From Pseudomonadota bacterium (GTDB lineage Bacteria; Pseudomonadota; Alphaproteobacteria; Acetobacterales; Acetobacteraceae), in assembly GCA_021846225.1 (NCBI GenBank), contig JAJZCG010000026.1:1-33749 (forward strand): a stretch of 33,749 nt of DNA. Direction: 5' to 3'. Made by a program: the position numbers and the translations under genes. This document shows positions 17,048 to 24,000 of the stretch, one piece after another. The notes beneath the pieces are model-generated. The model saw only the letters and a program-made list of their open reading frames with translations, made no database searches and was not told the origin of the DNA. How positions within the stretch are numbered: position 1 is the first letter of the stretch; every line of letters begins with the position of its first letter.

Positions 17048-17662
17048 CTACGTCACCAGAATTTGCTGCCTGGTCATCCGGGCGGCCAGGCGCTGCCGCA
17101 TGGTTGACAGCGCCGCCGGCGTTGCCTCCCATATCCCAGCGCTTATGTTTCCAATCTCCGGCCGTGCCCGCGCCAAAACCTCCGGGCTCCAGCCGATCCG
17201 CGCGTAGATGCGCGTCATCGCTGTGTCGTAAACGCCAACAACAAATTCGATACCCGACGCGAGGCAAAGCTCACATAGGCCGATCAGCAATTCAGCGGAG
17301 ACAATGCCCACATCCTGTTCGGCCCTGCCCAGAACCGGCGGCACGCAAAACCGCGTGCATTCCCAGATCGTGGGGGCCGCTACGTCCACGTCATCATCGA
17401 AAAAATACCTGAACTCGCTTTGCAGCATCGTCGGCCCGGTTGTTGCCAACAACCGCAGGGAACCACGCACTTGCTGATGCTCATCGACCGCGAGGAGATA
17501 GACCGGATCAGCCTCTTCATCATAGCGATCGACCTCATGGCCGTCTTTAACCACCACATCCCAGCCCAGACGGTCATGAAAGACCGCCGCGCGGGACTGA
17601 TACATCTGGTCGAATAATGCGGGATGCTCGATCCTGTCATCCTGGCTCAAAGTTATGATCAT
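17048..17662 (-). CDS. luxI: LuxI-family acyl-homoserine-lactone synthase
   Basis: LuxI enzymes make AHL signals from S-adenosylmethionine and acyl-ACP (or acyl-CoA). All hallmark residues are at their usual places in this 204-aa protein: R24, F28 and W34 in SRAAVFHDRLGW, then E43, D45 and D48 in HEVDRYDEE, then R70 in GSLRLL, F84, and E101 with R104 in WECTRFCVPP. The ATG has GGAG 7 bases upstream. It is the first gene of the virB operon and touches virB1 with no spacer, recalling traI as the first gene of the trb operon on Ti plasmids. The acyl chain specificity cannot be read from the sequence. Confidence 0.95.
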   Translation of the reverse strand: MIITLSQDDRIEHPALFDQMYQSRAAVFHDRLGWDVVVKDGHEVDRYDEEADPVYLLAVDEHQQVRGSLRLLATTGPTMLQSEFRYFFDDDVDVAAPTIWECTRFCVPPVLGRAEQDVGIVSAELLIGLCELCLASGIEFVVGVYDTAMTRIYARIGWSPEVLARARPEIGNISAGIWEATPAALSTMRQRLAARMTRQQILVT

Positions 17663-17755
17663 TTGTGCTCCGCTTCAGTTCTTGAAACATCATGGCCAAC
17701 AAAATATCAGCACCGCCGAGAGGAGAGATTGAGCGTCTCCGGCGCGGCGGATTCA

Positions 17756-17800
17756 TGTTTACAAGCCGGATGATTCAGGCCGCAATCTTCCGAATCGGAA
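17756..17800 (-). promoter_or_regulatory. Putative regulated promoter of luxI-virB, operator copy 1
   Basis: Read on the minus strand, the dyad TTCCGATTCGGAA (17788-17800) is followed by GATTGC. A -35-like TTGCGG (17780-17785) and an 18-bp-spaced -10-like TAAACA (17756-17761) come next. This would start transcription near 17749, leaving a leader of about 87 nt before luxI. The dyad is centred about 45 bp upstream of that start, a normal place for an activator. The same motif recurs at 19093 and 28977. Confidence 0.5.
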
Positions 17801-17802
17801 TC

Positions 17803-17833
17803 TTGACAGATCGTCTCAATCGCGCACTGGATA
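17803..17833 (+). promoter_or_regulatory. Possible opposing promoter next to operator copy 1
   Basis: A consensus -35 TTGACA (17803-17808) lies 2 bp from the dyad on the plus strand, with TGGATA (17828-17833) 19 bp further on. It would drive a short transcript toward the hairpin at 17884-17908 and antisense to the end of luxR. The -10 and spacing are poor, so this is tentative. Confidence 0.3.
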
Positions 17834-17883
17834 GAAGTTTTGTCTGGATATATGCCGTGCCCCACACGCAGGATAACGCAAAC

Positions 17884-17908
17884 GCCCTGCCACATCAGGT
17901 GACAGGGC
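17884..17908 (-). terminator. Hairpin downstream of luxR
   Basis: GCCCTGCCAC and GTGACAGGGC form a 10-bp stem with one mismatch and a 5-nt loop, 61 bp past the luxR stop. The minus-strand sequence after the stem (GTTTGCGTTATCC) is only weakly T-rich. It may terminate luxR mRNA or act on a short plus-strand transcript. Confidence 0.45.
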
Positions 17909-17969
17909 ATTGCTTCAGCCTATCGAGGATTTATCGGTATTGGGCACGGATGCCCCGGTAATCTCCCGC

Positions 17970-18710
17970 TTACGGGCGCAGCATTTCGCGTGAGACCGTC
18001 TTGGCAATCGCCTGCGGGATCGTGGCACAATCCAACTTGGCGCAGCCGGATGTTAGAAACAGACGAACTGCTCGATCTGTAATGCCCAAGCTTGCCGCGA
18101 TCTGCTTCACGGTCGCACCGCGTGCCGCAAACTCCAGGCATGTCATCTCACGCGGCGATAACGCAGGCTTCGGTGTGGTATCCCGATAGCCCGAGAGCTC
18201 GACAATCCGATCATGCATATAATGCGCGATCATCTGGAACTCTTTCATATAACCAGTCCGGCGCTGTTCCCATTCTCTCATCGACATATTGGCGGTGACG
18301 GTAAACAACGCCCGCTCGCCCCCAGCCCCGCGCACCGGCAGCGTTATACCCTGCCTGCCAACATCAAACCGGTCGGCCTCCGCAAAAAAACCGCGCGCCA
18401 TAGCATTTTCCCGGTCGAGCTGCGCCCAATCCAACGGCAAAAAACTCTTCGTGCCACACACAACCACCGGATCGATTTTGAAGTAATCATTGTCCTTATA
18501 TCGCGCGACCCAGCCTGGATCATACGTCAAAACCAGGATCGGATTGAACGTCTTCGCACCAGGAATATAGACCGCGTGATAGGCCATGTTCGCCAGATGA
18601 TAGAATTTGCAAATATTGCCCGCGATCTTCTGCATGGCGGCAAGGCTGGCGGCCTCGCCAATCTGGGTGACGATCTCTTCGTAGCCATCATCCGATCCGG
18701 CAATCATCAC
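17970..18710 (-). CDS. luxR: LuxR-family AHL-responsive regulator
   Basis: The 246-aa protein has an N-terminal autoinducer-binding domain with the AHL-contacting residues W67, Y71, D80 (KIDP) and W94. These match the TraR/LuxR pattern of W57, Y61, D70 and W85. The C-terminal LuxR HTH begins LSPREMTCLEFAARG and continues with a helix pair reading VKQIAASLGITDRAVRLFL. The invariant Glu of SPRE is present, but the usual HL after the recognition helix is FL and the linker TSGCAKLDC is atypical. The ATG at 18708-18710 has GGGAGG six bases upstream. It lies upstream of luxI on the same strand, separated by 307 bp, and is presumably the receptor for that signal. Confidence 0.93.
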   Translation of the reverse strand: MMIAGSDDGYEEIVTQIGEAASLAAMQKIAGNICKFYHLANMAYHAVYIPGAKTFNPILVLTYDPGWVARYKDNDYFKIDPVVVCGTKSFLPLDWAQLDRENAMARGFFAEADRFDVGRQGITLPVRGAGGERALFTVTANMSMREWEQRRTGYMKEFQMIAHYMHDRIVELSGYRDTTPKPALSPREMTCLEFAARGATVKQIAASLGITDRAVRLFLTSGCAKLDCATIPQAIAKTVSREMLRP

Positions 18711-18988
18711 AAGCCTCCCGGTTACATGGAGACAACGCCAAATTGCACTACCGCGTTACGAATGGTTGCGTAAATTGAAATATCGGTAATGTTTGAAGAC
18801 AAGTAATGGCCAGTGTTTTACACGGGGATTGCATCACCATTGGCGGTCATCACCACGCGATTTCAGCAACAAACATCCCCGCGTGACGCTCATCATGCCA
18901 CCGCTCCCGCATGCGCTAGCATTCCTTGGTCTGTTGTAGAAACGTAACCCGATACCACACCAGACCGACGAGATTAGAGATAGCCTTT

Positions 18989-19084
18989 GCACCAGCCATT
19001 GAGCAGGCCAATAAGATAGCCATTGCAATAGCGGTTAAGCCAGCCAATGAGCAATTGATTGCACCAGCGATTCAGCAATCCACT
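18989..19084. repeat. Four tandem degenerate 24-bp repeats (iteron-like)
   Basis: Four units of exactly 24 bp lie head to tail at 18989-19012, 19013-19036, 19037-19060 and 19061-19084. They share a core like CCAGCCATTGAGCA: units 1 and 2 share AGCCATTG, units 1, 3 and 4 share CCAGC-A-T-AGCA. A weaker fifth unit may precede them. A period of about 2.3 helical turns is typical of iterons or partition sites. The array ends 8 bp before the palindrome at 19093. Confidence 0.6.
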
Positions 19085-19092
19085 GTCTCCTA

Positions 19093-19107
19093 CTTCCGAT
19101 TCGGAAG
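19093..19107 (+). promoter_or_regulatory. Operator copy 2 upstream of the TraK/L/M-like operon
   Basis: CTTCCGATTCGGAAG is a perfect 15-bp odd palindrome 57 bp before the start of the downstream gene. Its 3' flank GATTGC matches copy 1 read toward luxI. TTGCCC begins 9 bp from the dyad centre, as the -35-like element does at copy 1; a good -10 is not evident here. Confidence 0.5.
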
Positions 19108-19120
19108 ATTGCCCGCGGCG

Positions 19121-19154
19121 TCAAAAATAGTGAAACTCCCGCCGCTATTTTTGA
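19121..19154 (+). promoter_or_regulatory. Stem-loop in the leader of the TraK/L/M-like operon
   Basis: TCAAAAATAG (19121-19130) and CTATTTTTGA (19145-19154) are perfect inverted repeats around a 14-nt loop. They end 10 bp before the ATG and overlap the only weak ribosome-binding element (GAAAG). The stem could be a protein-binding dyad or could limit ribosome access. Confidence 0.4.
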
Positions 19155-19164
19155 AAGACAGTCC

Positions 19165-19677
19165 ATGTCGCTCAAGCGCAGACCAACCGATGCCGACATC
19201 GAAGCCCTGGCTGAAATCTTCCGCCCGCTCTGGCGGCAAGGCGATATTATGCGCCCGTGGCTGCGTCAGCATCATGAACTGCTCCGCTCGCTCGTGCATG
19301 GCGAATGGTCATGGGCCGCGGTCGGCGCGGCGCTGACCAAGGTTGGCATCACCTATCGAACCGGAACGCCCTGGACCGACAAGAGGCTACGCAGCGAGCT
19401 GTCACGTGCGTTGATGCCTCTCAAAGGTTATCGACAACGGCAGCCAAAGACCCAAACACAAGCAACGCCCCAAACTGCCATACCGCCCGATGCGGGTGCT
19501 CAAACGGACCTGCCGCCAAATCCCCCGCCGCCAGCGGTTGCCGCAGCACCCCGCTTCAAGCCCACCTCATTCCGCATCCCGGAATTATCACCCGCGCCAA
19601 GCGAATCCGCCCCGGCGGAAATCACCGGCAACCATCGCCTGACATTCGGCCCACTTGAACCTAAGGAGCCAAGCTGA
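19165..19677 (+). CDS. Predicted DNA-binding protein, first gene of a TraK/L/M-like operon
   Basis: A 170-aa protein. Residues about 1-90 are compact and helical. A segment GAALTKVGITYRTGTPWT followed by LRSELSRAL resembles the helix-turn-helix of serine recombinases and related DNA binders (small residue, LN-like turn, G-x-PW-T). The rest, about 80 residues, is Pro/Thr/Ala-rich and probably disordered. The order DNA binder, ParA-like ATPase and TraM-like protein recalls traK-traL-traM of IncP plasmids, where TraK binds oriT. Similarity to TraK is positional, not something I can show by sequence. The stop overlaps the next start (TGATG). A repeat array and two dyads lie just upstream as likely binding sites. 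Confidence 0.7.
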   Translation: MSLKRRPTDADIEALAEIFRPLWRQGDIMRPWLRQHHELLRSLVHGEWSWAAVGAALTKVGITYRTGTPWTDKRLRSELSRALMPLKGYRQRQPKTQTQATPQTAIPPDAGAQTDLPPNPPPPAVAAAPRFKPTSFRIPELSPAPSESAPAEITGNHRLTFGPLEPKEPS

Positions 19678-20558
19678 TGCCCGAAGACAAACCGCAAACG
19701 CCCACCACTCCCACCAAGCCATCCGGCGCCACGCCCTATCGCCCCAGCGCCATAAAATTCACCGGCCCGCGCACCGACATCGTCAGCCTGGCGCCGCCCA
19801 AGGAGCCCGAGCCCGACATCGAGCAGGGTATCGACCTTACCAGCCAGGCCAAAATCATCTTCGCCGCCGGACGCGGCAAAACCGGCAAGACCACCCTTCT
19901 GCGCTGGCTGACCGAAACCTCCATCCGTAATGGCGGCGCGCCGATCCTGGCCGATGTCGACCCCAGCAACGCCACCTTCTCCGCCTATTTCGCCGATGTC
20001 GCCCGGCCGGACACCGACAACCCCGCCGGGGTCGCCACCTGGCTGCAGGGCCTGATCGAGTATTGCATCACCGAACGGCAATCCGCGCTCATCGACCTGG
20101 GTGGCGGCGATACCACCCTGCGCTCCCTTGCCGCAGAAATGCCGGGCCTGGCGACCCATATTGAGGCCGCCGGCATGGCGCCGGTGATGTTCCATCTCAC
20201 CGGCCCCCAGCCCGAAGATCTCCTCCCTGCCCTCACTTTAGCCGCCCGTGGCTTCACGCCAACAGCACAGGCCCTAGTTCTCAACGAATATGGCATTGAA
20301 CCCGGCTCAACACGTGAGCGAGCCTTTGGGCGCCTCACAGCCTCCATCGCCTATGGCAATCTGGCCGCCGACTGCGTGAAATTGTGGATGGCGCGGCTCC
20401 ACGCCGCCGAGGCCGTGGAAAGCCGGCAATGCAGTTTTGCCGCCGCGCGCGATGGCACCATCAATCCGCCGCTCGGCCTGTTCGACGCCGCCCGCGTGCG
20501 CGTCTGGCTGGACGCCATGGACCGCCGCTTCGCCGGGGTCAGATCATGGATCCCATAA
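19677..20558 (+). CDS. ParA-like ATPase (TraL-like)
   Basis: The 293-aa protein has a disordered N-terminus of about 55 residues. A deviant Walker A motif, GRGKTGKTT, lies at about 65-73 with the signature lysine of the ParA/MinD family. A DVDPSNATFSAYF segment near 95 closely resembles the DTDPVNATFEGY of RP4 TraL, and a Walker B-like strand reads SALIDLGGGD near 142. Such ATPases position plasmids, proteins or transfer complexes. AAGGAG lies 9 bases before the ATG. Its end overlaps the next gene by 13 bp. There is no ParB gene beside it, which favours a transfer role over partition; both remain possible. Confidence 0.8.
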   Translation: MPEDKPQTPTTPTKPSGATPYRPSAIKFTGPRTDIVSLAPPKEPEPDIEQGIDLTSQAKIIFAAGRGKTGKTTLLRWLTETSIRNGGAPILADVDPSNATFSAYFADVARPDTDNPAGVATWLQGLIEYCITERQSALIDLGGGDTTLRSLAAEMPGLATHIEAAGMAPVMFHLTGPQPEDLLPALTLAARGFTPTAQALVLNEYGIEPGSTRERAFGRLTASIAYGNLAADCVKLWMARLHAAEAVESRQCSFAAARDGTINPPLGLFDAARVRVWLDAMDRRFAGVRSWIP

Positions 20559-21208
20559 GCCCCGCCGCGCGCCGTGAGGCCCTGCACGAGCAGATCACCG
20601 AAGCCCAGATGGTCCTGCGCCGCGCCGCCGCTGCCGCCGCCCTGAAAAGCGATCCGCTGGCCGAGCAGTTGCAGGCCCTGGCCGTCTGCGTCGGTGCGCT
20701 GAGTGACCTTTACCAGGCCAGCGAGGCCACACAGATCAACATCGCCAACACGCTGAAAACCCAAACCGGCGCCATCGCGAATGAAGCCATCGAACGGGTG
20801 CATGCCTCGGGCATGGACATCGTCAAACAGCTTGCTCCGCAACTGGCCAATGCCGCCGACCGCACCATGCGCATGAAAATCACCACCCTGCGTATCCGCA
20901 GCATCGTGGCCCTGGGTCTGGCATTGGCCCTGGCCATTCTGGTCCCCAGCCTGTTCACCTACGCAGCAGGGCTGAATGACGGCCGGTTTCAGGCCGAAAT
21001 CGCCGCACACATCATCCCCGCCGCCATGAAAGCCAGCCCGGCCGAGGCTATCGCCTGGGGGCAGTTGATGCAGGATAATGACGGCGCCACCGCCATGGCC
21101 GCCTGCCGCAAATCCATGCAGCAAGACGCCGATGGGCGGCATTACTGCTTCATGCCTGTCTGGACCGACCCGATATCCCCCGCCGTGCCTGCAGCACCCG
21201 TCCAATAA
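20546..21208 (+). CDS. Membrane protein in the TraM position
   Basis: A 220-aa protein beginning MDPISPAARREALHEQIT; I chose the ATG at 20546, which overlaps the TraL-like stop, because upstream residues only shadow that gene. The N-terminal 110 residues are strongly helical and Ala/Leu/Gln-rich, suggesting a coiled coil. One membrane segment spans about 117-141 (VALGLALALAILVPSLFTY) and a soluble domain with Cys residues follows. I do not recognise a named family. Coiled coil plus position suggests a TraM-like transfer protein working with the ATPase at the membrane. Confidence 0.7.
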   Translation: MDPISPAARREALHEQITEAQMVLRRAAAAAALKSDPLAEQLQALAVCVGALSDLYQASEATQINIANTLKTQTGAIANEAIERVHASGMDIVKQLAPQLANAADRTMRMKITTLRIRSIVALGLALALAILVPSLFTYAAGLNDGRFQAEIAAHIIPAAMKASPAEAIAWGQLMQDNDGATAMAACRKSMQQDADGRHYCFMPVWTDPISPAVPAAPVQ

Positions 21209-21294
21209 CCTCCAGCTCCACCTGCCAGCAGCACCTAATGAGCCGCCGCCCGGAACATTACCCTTGCCCAACCCCGCACACAGCCCTAAATATG

Positions 21295-21305
21295 ACTACT
21301 GTAGT
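21295..21305. promoter_or_regulatory. Dyad upstream of the Phd-like antitoxin
   Basis: ACTACTGTAGT is an 11-bp odd palindrome 24 bp before the antitoxin ATG, inside an A/T-rich stretch. Phd/YefM antitoxins autoregulate through such short dyads, so it is a candidate operator. Confidence 0.4.
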
Positions 21306-21329
21306 TCACCCTACCACCCGGAGGCCGCC

Positions 21330-21572
21330 ATGCGGGAAATCCAACTTCGCGACGCCAAGGCAAGCCTATCTGCCGTGGTTGACGATGCCGTGCGCGGCGA
21401 ACCCGCCATCATCACCCGCCACGGCAAGCCCGAGGCAGTTGTATTGAGCTTCGCGGAATGGCAGCGGCTCTCGCATGTGCCCTCTTTCGGCCAATTGCTG
21501 ATGGCAGCACCTCTCAATGAGGGCGATCTGCCTCCGCGCAATCCCTCCCCGCCCCGTGATAGCGGCCTCTGA
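21330..21572 (+). CDS. Phd/YefM-family antitoxin
   Basis: The 80-aa protein starts MREIQLRDAKASLSAVVDDA and continues with GEPAIITRHGKPEAVVLSFAEW, the typical Phd/YefM DNA-binding domain. A short C-terminal toxin-binding tail ends PPRDSGL. GGAGG lies 5 bases before the ATG, which fixes the start inside a longer frame. The stop is 3 bp before the toxin start, so the pair is cotranscribed. It should neutralise the PIN toxin and repress the promoter. Confidence 0.88.
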   Translation: MREIQLRDAKASLSAVVDDAVRGEPAIITRHGKPEAVVLSFAEWQRLSHVPSFGQLLMAAPLNEGDLPPRNPSPPRDSGL

Positions 21573-21575
21573 TCC

Positions 21576-22007
21576 TTGTATCTGGTCGACACCAACGTCA
21601 TCTCGGCGCGCGCACCCTCGCGCCTTCCCCTGCCCGAGCTGGCCGCCTGGATGGACGCCCACTCGGCTGAATTATTCCTCTCCACCGTCACCATCACCGA
21701 GATTGAGGACGGCATCGCCAAGGCCAAGCGTGAGGGGGCAACCCGCAAAGCCCGTGACCTAACCGCCTGGCTGGAAACCGTGCTGCACCTCTACGCAGCC
21801 CGCGTCCTGCCCTTCGACCTTGCCACCGCTCGCATCGCCGGCGCTCTTTCAGACCGCGCCCGAGGCCAGGGTTATGCGCCCGGCTTCGCCGACATCATCA
21901 TCGCCGCCACCGCCCAGCACCACGGGCTGATCATCCTGACCCGCAACCTGCGGCATTTTGAGCCACTGGGCGTGCCTGTGCATGATCCGTTTGCAAAGTT
22001 GGCATAA
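21576..22007 (+). CDS. PIN-domain ribonuclease toxin (VapC/FitB-like)
   Basis: PIN toxins cleave RNA, commonly tRNA or rRNA. The 143-aa protein opens LVDTNVIS (Asp5). The second acidic site is TITEIE (E42 and E44) and the third is GFADIIIAATA (D106), followed by LTRNLRHF. The usual start would encode Met-Tyr-Leu-Val-Asp, and here the first codon is TTG at 21576, as no ATG or GTG is suitably placed. All acidic residues are present, so the toxin looks active. Such pairs stabilise plasmids by killing or arresting plasmid-free cells. Confidence 0.88.
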   Translation: MYLVDTNVISARAPSRLPLPELAAWMDAHSAELFLSTVTITEIEDGIAKAKREGATRKARDLTAWLETVLHLYAARVLPFDLATARIAGALSDRARGQGYAPGFADIIIAATAQHHGLIILTRNLRHFEPLGVPVHDPFAKLA

Positions 22008-22239
22008 GCGTAGTTGTCGTCGGCAAGCAATTATCAGAAAACGCCATTCAGTCTCCGGCTGCTATTTCCAGCATTGTTGCGCCCATGTCCGACACAAAAA
22101 AGAGCCCGACCACGTTTCGGTAAGCGGATGCAATGTGAAGCCTCCGCTCACAAACCCTATGGCGAGCATATCATTCTTGGCCTATGGTTGGGAAATAAAC
22201 GTCGACGACACGTAGACTCACAATATCTGGAGGCCTCAT

Positions 22240-24000
22240 TTGTACGAATTTATAAGACGTCAAATTGATACGGATTACTTTCAGCAACGGTTTGTCAACG
22301 ATGGGCAAAGATTTATTGCCTGGTATTTACGGAACATCTTGTTCCGTGACATGAATGAGGCACGAGATGACATCACGGATGGCGCTGACGACAAGCAGAT
22401 CGACGCCATCGTAATTGATGATGACAAATCTTTAGTTCGCATCGTACAGGGAAAATTTGTCCAAGGCGCAACGATTGACGCTGAGCCATTGCGTGAAGTC
22501 CTTTCGTCTTGGATTCAAATCAAGGACCTTGCACGACTCCAGAATGTAGCGAACTCAAAATTACAACGTAAATTATCCGAATTAGCAGTTGCTCTCGATG
22601 AAGATTATGAAATTTCATTCGAGTTGATTACTACGGGGACCCTTACACAAGGCGCAAGTTATGATCTTGAAGCTTTTCAACAAGAACTCGCAAAGCTGAG
22701 TGAAGGTGAGGGCTTTAACGCAACTATTCACGTGATCAATGGTGATGAATTAAAGCAGCGCTACGACTATGCAATGGAATCCGACAATCCGAGCATCAGT
22801 TATAAACTGAATCTTGGAGGCAGTAAGTTTATGCATCACGAGATCGCAGGAACTCCCGTCGTGGTGGCGGCCCTTCCCCTTAAGGAATGCATTAATCTGC
22901 CAGGTATCAAGGATGGCACACTGTTTCAGAAAAACGTTCGTCAAAGTTTGGGGTCCAGCAACGCCGTTAATAAGGGCATCCGTAATACCATCATTGGCGA
23001 CAAACGTTCCGATTTTTTCTTTTTCCATAATGGCGTGACAGCACTTTGCAGCAAGATGGAATTAAATGGTGATGTTCTCTCCCTCCGGGGCCTGAGCGTT
23101 GTTAATGGTTGTCAATCACTGAATACAATTCTTTCGTGTAGCGAGACGGTAAAAAAAGCCGATGATGCTTTTATTCTTTTCCGGTTTTATGAAATTCCAC
23201 AACGAGATCGTGCAGACAAAATTTCGATTTCAACGAACTCTCAAAGCGTCGTTAAAGCACGTGATCTTCGGAGTAACGATAAGAGGGTTCTCGCAATTAA
23301 GAAGGCCTATGAACTAAAATTTCCTTCCGGGTATTTTATTTCAAAACGAGGAGAGATCGCACCTGCGTCCAAGGACGCTAGTCTTGTAGTTGATCTTTCC
23401 GAGTTTGCAAAAAATCTTATCGCTTGGCACTCACAGCGACCCAACTTATCATACGGCGAAACCAAAATATTCGACAAATATTTTGAAACATTATTCAAGA
23501 ACAAAGATTATCCGCCAGAGAACGTCGCAGCTTTACATCGTTGGATGGGCGAGGTTCTTCGTACATGGGTTTCAGCCAATCCACTGAATCTCAACGAGAC
23601 ACTTTTGGCGATGAAAGCCTACGCGCCTTTTCACCACCTATACGCGATTGCGATGTGTTTCTCGATTTCGAACGGTCAAGCTGAGAGGATTCCTAGCCCC
23701 GACAAGTCCTACGTGGCGGCGTCCAAAGCCGGCATGATTGATGAGATCGTCAAAGTCGCCGGAATAAGCCTCAACATGGCACTGGAAGCAGCCGCGAACG
23801 AAGTTCAGCCGCTTAACCGAGTCTTCAGTCCGCAGAACTGGATTAAATCAAAGGCATGCCTTGCGGGGATTAATGGCGCATTACGCAACTATTTCAGCAT
23901 GCTTCCTATGATACCGGGCGGCTCCGAGGTTAAAAAGAGGCTAAGCGAAGCCACTTCGATGAAGCCTGAAGATTTTGAATATCGATGGTCGGCGGATTAA
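22240..24000 (+). CDS. AIPR-family protein (abortive-infection/phage resistance type)
   Basis: The 586-aa protein carries the AIPR core: FFFFHNGVTALCSKM at about 257-271 and LSVVNGCQSLNTI near 285-297. These are the conserved NxG and NGCQ motifs of AIPR proteins, some of which are linked to abortive phage infection. The first 80 residues hold a pattern typical of Mrr-like PD-(D/E)xK nucleases: D51-KQID-D55, then VQGK with Q70 and K72. A nuclease activity is therefore likely but inferred. The start is TTG at 22240 with GGAGG six bases upstream. The gene is clearly A/T-richer than its neighbours, which suggests recent transfer. It stands alone, with no partner gene beside it. Confidence 0.82.
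   Translation: MYEFIRRQIDTDYFQQRFVNDGQRFIAWYLRNILFRDMNEARDDITDGADDKQIDAIVIDDDKSLVRIVQGKFVQGATIDAEPLREVLSSWIQIKDLARLQNVANSKLQRKLSELAVALDEDYEISFELITTGTLTQGASYDLEAFQQELAKLSEGEGFNATIHVINGDELKQRYDYAMESDNPSISYKLNLGGSKFMHHEIAGTPVVVAALPLKECINLPGIKDGTLFQKNVRQSLGSSNAVNKGIRNTIIGDKRSDFFFFHNGVTALCSKMELNGDVLSLRGLSVVNGCQSLNTILSCSETVKKADDAFILFRFYEIPQRDRADKISISTNSQSVVKARDLRSNDKRVLAIKKAYELKFPSGYFISKRGEIAPASKDASLVVDLSEFAKNLIAWHSQRPNLSYGETKIFDKYFETLFKNKDYPPENVAALHRWMGEVLRTWVSANPLNLNETLLAMKAYAPFHHLYAIAMCFSISNGQAERIPSPDKSYVAASKAGMIDEIVKVAGISLNMALEAAANEVQPLNRVFSPQNWIKSKACLAGINGALRNYFSMLPMIPGGSEVKKRLSEATSMKPEDFEYRWSAD

Larger units (their letters stand above)
18711..19164. other. Divergent intergenic control region (candidate oriT/oriV/centromere)
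   Basis: This 454-bp gap separates leftward luxR from the rightward TraK/L/M-like operon and has no convincing gene. It holds two 7-bp CATCACC direct repeats (18832-18838 and 18848-18854) and an inverted pair CGGGGAT/ATCCCCG (18823-18829 and 18875-18881). Four tandem 24-bp repeats, the 15-bp dyad copy 2 and a 10-bp stem-loop follow. It is more A/T-rich than its surroundings. Such density of repeats in a plasmid points to a protein-binding locus for transfer, replication or partition. Confidence 0.55.

Noticed and set aside
17707-17910. 67-aa minus-strand frame between luxI and luxR
   Set aside because: It overlaps the hairpin and the operator/promoter and has no ribosome-binding site.
18989-19084. 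CRISPR array
   Set aside because: The repeats are degenerate, directly adjoining and lack spacers, and there are no cas genes.
18711-19164. Calling the region a repABC or iteron origin outright
   Set aside because: No RepA, RepB or RepC or other initiator gene is recognisable in the window, so origin function is only one of three possibilities.
18926-19336. Plus-strand frame that translates the 24-bp repeats as an 8-residue repeat (APAIEQAN-like)
   Set aside because: It runs into the next gene in another frame, has no ribosome site, and the repeats read better as DNA-binding sites.
19500-20195. 231-aa minus-strand Gly-rich frame opposite the TraL-like gene
   Set aside because: Glycine-rich low-complexity antisense frame; the plus strand carries a ParA-like ATPase with clear motifs.
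20351-21271. 306-aa minus-strand frame opposite the TraM-position gene
   Set aside because: Antisense shadow rich in Gly and His; the plus-strand gene has an overlapping start and a membrane segment.
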